From Trichoderma breve (taxonomy: Eukaryota > Ascomycota > Sordariomycetes > Hypocreales > Hypocreaceae): DNA of 64,000 nt. Within the stretch, counting starts at the first letter, position 1; every line of letters starts with the position of its first letter. The notes below the pieces were generated by a model. It had not been told where the DNA came from and searched no databases. It worked only from the letters and a program-made list of their open reading frames with translations. The position numbers and the translations under genes are program-made. Of this stretch, positions 60,601 to 64,000 are shown piece by piece. The stretch spans positions 4,464,001 to 4,528,000 of the forward strand of contig NC_079232.1 in NCBI RefSeq assembly GCF_028502605.1, given 5' to 3'.

Positions 60601-61115
60601 GTAGATGAATCCCCCCCTCTCTACATATCTGCAACGTCATTCTCCATTTGTCCTCTCCATGGTTTCTTCTCTCGTTTCCAGCTCTTTGCCAGGCTGCCTG
60701 ATATTCGTATTTCATCATCTCCAGTCGGCTTTGCACATGAAGACCACTTCAGCACCGCTATGCTTCATCTTGGTTACAATTCTAACTCATTAACTGATTC
60801 CAGATTTTCGTCGTACTGTCGAATCATTTGTCATTTCTTCGATCACCATTGTGACCGATCTGCTGTTCTTTGGGTAAGTTGCCTTCTTTTCAGCTTCATC
60901 TCTTGAATCACCACCCCTGGCCAACCTTCCAACTCATCTTCTACTCCTCTCGACTCGGGTTTGATGCCCTGAATCATGAGCCTCTTGCCATCGCCAATAT
61001 CGGGGCAGCCCATCCCAAGTCTTGGATGTCTTTTGATCATGTCACTTGCCATCTTTGCCACCAAAACGCTCTACGTCACCGCAAATCACTGACCGCGACA
61101 ACGACAGGCAAACAC
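57608..61115. other. Spacer and intron-containing leader of the RRM gene
   Basis: No gene is recognised from 57608 to about 59900. From about 59950 on the top strand is pyrimidine-rich and shows leader-like structure. Three candidate 5' UTR introns have GT-AG ends: 60200-60286 (GTAAGT...CACAG), about 60482-60803 (GTAAGG...TCCAG), and 60874-61107 (GTAAGT...GACAG with a CTGAC motif). The last would remove the in-frame ATG at 61026. All are predictions by eye. Confidence 0.45.
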
Positions 61116-63079
61116 ATGTCTTACCATCTTCACACTGTTGCCGAATCCAAAATGGAAGCCAACGGTGGCGTTGCTAATCCTTATTACACCGGTCGAGCCG
61201 CTCATGCAGCTGCTGATCCCGGCAGCCTTATTAATCACTTCAATGGATTGACTCTCGGCAGCTTGAGCATGCCCAGCAATGCCGCTCCCGTCCCAATGGG
61301 ACCAGGTCATGCGTTCATGGTCAACTCGGACAGCCAGTTCGTCCTCACGCCTGTGCCAACTGCGCAACCCATGGGCCTTGGCCATTCTAATGAGAACCCT
61401 TATCTCAATTATCCGGGTGCCGCGGGCGGCTATGGTGCCTCCTATGTTGGCCTTTCGATGCCTCTTATGCCCTTTACCCCTGGCCGCCCAGGCACGGCCC
61501 AGCCTCGTGCTGATCGTGGGCATTCAGATGTCCCAGGGCTTGAGAATCGTCGCGGTTCTTACTCTACGACGGAGTCTGCTCCTGCCACCCCCTACTACGG
61601 CGGCGCCTTCTCCATTGTCCGCGATTATCCCCCTCGTGTTGCTAGCCTTGATCGGTCTTCATACACGACCCCGTCTCCTAATGCCACGGGTCTTGCGCCC
61701 ATTGAGACCACGAAGCCGATTCCCATGGTCATTTCGGATCGCACCATTGATGAGCTTCTCAAGAAGGATCCGGCCATTCCCAAGGCGGTTCCAGCTGTCT
61801 TCACTCCTCCGGGCCAGATGAAGACTCTTGAACAAAGTTTGGAGAATCGCATTCCCGGCAACCGCAATGTGTACATTCGTGGTCTTCATCCCACTACGGA
61901 TGACGAGCTGCTGTACCATTTCACTTCTCGCTTTGGTGCTGTTGAGACGTCCAAGGCCATCATCGACACTAACACTGGAGCTTGTAAGGGGTAAGTTCTG
62001 CTCGTCCTATAACACTCAATTCTCTACTTGATGCTGACTGGCCATAGATTTGGTTTCGCCAAGTTCTACGATGTTCGTGACTCTGAACTGTGCATTCGGG
62101 CCTTCCACCGCCTCGGCTACGAGATCGGCTTTGCCCGGGTACGATTCAACCTCTTTCCCCTTCTCTCAGCTCTTCTGAGCTAACAACTTCCAGGAGTCGT
62201 TCAATTCTCGGCTCAAAGCTGAGGGTGATGAGGGTTCAACCAACCTTTACATCTCCAACCTGCCCAAGAGCTTGAACGAGATGGTACGTTGACTTACTTG
62301 ACTCTTCTCTTGCAGCTTGTGTGGCTGACCCTGGCCTAGGAACTCGCCACCATCTTCCTTGGATACCACATTCAGTCCAGCAAGATCCTTCGCGATAGCA
62401 TGGGAAACAGCCGTGGCGTCGGCTTTGCTCGGTAGGTTTCTTGAAGCCCCTGTCGGCCCTCACAACGTCCTGTACCTCCTGACACAGTTTAGATTTGACT
62501 CTCGAGACATCTGCGATGAGATCGTTCGCAAGTTCAACGGCATCGGCATTGGTGAAGAGGGTCTTCCAATGAACATTCGCTATGCCGATACTCCAGCTCA
62601 AAAAGAGCTCAAACGAGTTACAGCTGAACGTCGTCAGTTCCGCACTAATGAGTACAATATTGGCGCCTACGGCACTCCGCTTGTTGGCCTGAACCCTGCT
62701 CTGTACAACCAGCAAGCCCACTGGCGACGCAATCTACCTCAGTCCCGAAGGTTTGCTTCTGGTGATTCCGGGGTAGACACTGACTTGCCACTAACATCTC
62801 GCAGCGGCCTATCGTCCTCGTCGCTTGACGACACGCGAAGCTCATTGCCCCGTGCACAGTCTGCGTATGGATATAGCCGCAGCATTTTTGCTAAGTTCTA
62901 ACTCTTTCGGTAGGGCGACCACGAGCGCGGACGCTACGATTTCGACTCCCACCACGTCTGAGTGCGATGAGAGTGTCACGATTCGAGCGGACCCAGCCGT
63001 TGTCGCCGCCGCCGGCAAGGAGAACATCCAGCTGTCTCCCTCGGTCAAGAAAGAGGCCTCGAAGAAGGACTCGCAGTGA
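61116..63079 (+). CDS. Two-RRM RNA-binding protein (MSSP/RBMS type)
   Basis: The exons are 61116-61990, 62048-62138, 62194-62283, 62340-62431, 62493-62750, 62805-62864 and 62914-63079 (543 aa). A long Gly/Pro/Ser-rich N-terminus precedes RRM1, with NVYIRGLHP and GFGFAKF as RNP2 and RNP1. RRM2 follows, with TNLYISNLP and RGVGFARF. The C-terminal tail is charged. The layout resembles human RBMS/MSSP proteins and S. pombe Msa1, which bind A/U-rich or single-stranded sequences (family knowledge). One intron interrupts each RNP1 region at about the same place. The intron 62751-62804 is 54 nt and in frame, so its removal is optional. ATG 61152 is an alternative start. The gene converges on RIO2. 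Confidence 0.87.
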
Positions 63080-63529
63080 ACACCCATGCAGTCTTCATTC
63101 TTTTGCTTTTTTGTGTCTTTTTTGTCCGCACGTTTGTGCCATAATATGATGCCGGCTGGTTCAACATCTCTACCACTACTTGTTTTGGACTTTTTTGGGA
63201 CCACTTACCCCAACAGTCACGGTAGCTTTTACGCCACGGTTGAAACATGTTCTAGGTCTGGAGATAGCCAATAAGTGGGATCAAACTGTGTGAAGGGATT
63301 ATTTTATGTGCGTGTACTTTAGAGTCTAGATAATGGCAGGCTGTGGCAAAAGTTGGCGGCGTTAGCATCGTTTTACACACAATGATGAGATATCATTCCA
63401 TCACATGCTGAGGAATTCTTTTGTTGTGTCTTCTTTTCCCGTTGACCATTTTTGAACAACGGCTGCTAATGAAATTCAATTTTGTTTTGTCATGTCAGTT
63501 CTTGGTTCTTTGTATCAATCATCCGGCCA
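63080..63529. other. Convergent spacer RRM gene / RIO2
   Basis: This spacer between convergent genes probably contains both 3' UTRs. No gene is seen. Confidence 0.55.
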
Positions 63530-64000
63530 CTATACTGCCAGTTTTGCCATTTCGCTGTTGGCCTTGTCTATGGCCGGCTCACCACTCAAGAGACCTTCCG
63601 AGAGCCCACCACTCAAAAGAGCTTCTTGTCTTCCCTCACCTTCATCCTCATCCTCACCCTCACCCTCTTCTCCTTCCTCTTCTTCACTATCCTCATCACC
63701 ATCCTCATCGTAGTCGTCATCGTCATCCTCGTTTGCCCCCTCTTGACCTTCCTTGTCCGTCTTTTTATCTTTGATTGCTGCCTCAAGATCTTTCAACATC
63801 TTCTTGGTGAAGCCTGATGCTTCAACGGTAGCATCCAACCGCTTCAGACCACCCTTTCCAACAGTCTTCTTTGCGTCCTTGAAAAAAGGCCCTGGTTGGG
63901 AGGGTGTGAAATGAAATCGTCGTAAAAAGAAACGCTTAATGCAGTTTACATCTCGATCAAAGTACATCTCGGCATTGACATGCTCCATGGAAACCATCTG
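63530..64000 (-). CDS. RIO2: Serine/threonine-protein kinase RIO2, C-terminal part
   Basis: The gene runs off the right edge; 156 C-terminal codons are present, beginning at a complete codon at 64000. The first residues QMVSMEHVNAEMYFDRDVNCI match the end of the RIO kinase domain, where the conserved NAE-YFDRDV signature occurs. A short conserved extension follows, then a long acidic Asp/Glu tract and a Gly/Leu-rich tail. RIO2 is an atypical kinase/ATPase on pre-40S ribosomes, needed for 18S rRNA maturation (family knowledge). The catalytic part lies outside this window, so activity cannot be judged. No intron is seen in this part. Confidence 0.9.
   Translation of the reverse strand, partial: QMVSMEHVNAEMYFDRDVNCIKRFFLRRFHFTPSQPGPFFKDAKKTVGKGGLKRLDATVEASGFTKKMLKDLEAAIKDKKTDKEGQEGANEDDDDDYDEDGDEDSEEEEGEEGEGEDEDEGEGRQEALLSGGLSEGLLSGEPAIDKANSEMAKLAV

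Noticed and set aside
61026..61028. Upstream ATG as the start of the MSSP-like protein
   Set aside because: It lies inside a well-formed candidate leader intron (60874-61107), and the added residues look non-coding. It remains possible if that intron is not spliced.
55386..63079. P450 reductase and neighbours as part of a metabolite gene cluster
   Set aside because: No P450, polyketide synthase, non-ribosomal peptide synthetase or terpene cyclase is nearby. Neighbours are housekeeping genes.
1..64000. CRISPR array, prophage or bacterial operon signals
   Set aside because: The window is clearly eukaryotic, with spliced genes. The only tandem arrays are minisatellites or microsatellites without spacer structure.

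Overview
The window looks like nuclear DNA of a filamentous ascomycete (Pezizomycotina, Sordariomycetes). The order Hypocreales, for example Trichoderma-like fungi, is my best guess and is inference only. The reasons are short introns (about 54-235 nt) with GTAAGT/GTATGT donors and CTAAC/CTGAC branch motifs, C-ending codon preference, pyrimidine-rich leaders, and Pezizomycotina-type versions of Stu1, Mor2/Pag1, Rrg7, an Atos-family protein and an MSSP-type RRM protein. I see no complete transposon, no virus, no CRISPR array and no secondary-metabolite cluster. It is a housekeeping segment with long, sparsely coding spacers.

Layout. 1-5.1 kb: OLE1-type acyl-CoA delta-9 desaturase (+) converging on the SEH1 nucleoporin (-). 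5.5 kb: tRNA-Gln(CUG). 6.2-8.2 kb: a Zn2Cys6 transcription factor (-) whose zinc-cluster exons are joined through a predicted 3-nt micro-exon. 8.2-12.6 kb: gene-poor. 12.6-13.6 kb: an L-type cyclin (+). 13.6-17.0 kb: gene-poor. 17.05 kb: a 74-residue orphan protein (+). 19.7 kb: a membrane-anchored disordered protein (+). 21.4-22.2 kb: a basic-secretory-protein-family putative metallopeptidase (-), preceded by a minisatellite that encodes an upstream ORF ending on its start codon. 23.6-27.0 kb: CLASP/Stu1 (+). 28.5-32.4 kb: a LIM-LIM-RhoGAP (-). 32.4-36.5 kb: gene-poor, rich in GTAC motifs. 36.5-37.2 kb: FYV7 (-). 38.4-40.8 kb: an Atos/FAM214-family protein (+). 41.5-42.3 kb: mitochondrial Rrg7 (+). 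42.5-43.1 kb: an acidic SQ-rich protein (-). 44.4-52.3 kb: the giant Mor2/Pag1/Furry scaffold (-). 55.4-57.6 kb: NADPH-cytochrome P450 reductase (+). 61.1-63.1 kb: a two-RRM MSSP-like protein (+). 63.5-64.0 kb: the C-terminal end of RIO2 kinase (-), cut by the window edge.

Functional themes. Desaturase and P450 reductase both work with electron carriers at the endoplasmic reticulum. Stu1, the LIM-RhoGAP and Mor2 all act in microtubule or polarity control of hyphal growth. FYV7 and RIO2 both act in small-subunit ribosome biogenesis. These genes are interleaved and stranded independently, so I read this as ordinary fungal gene order, not a cluster.

The most notable observations are about gene structure and intergenic motifs: a 3-nt micro-exon completing a zinc ligand, a 4-nt first coding exon for Mor2, an 18-nt last exon carrying the catalytic C-terminus of the P450 reductase, a minisatellite-encoded upstream ORF in an ATGA overlap, and repeated TACGGAGTA motifs (8 exact copies by my count). 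All splice predictions were made by eye and need transcript data.
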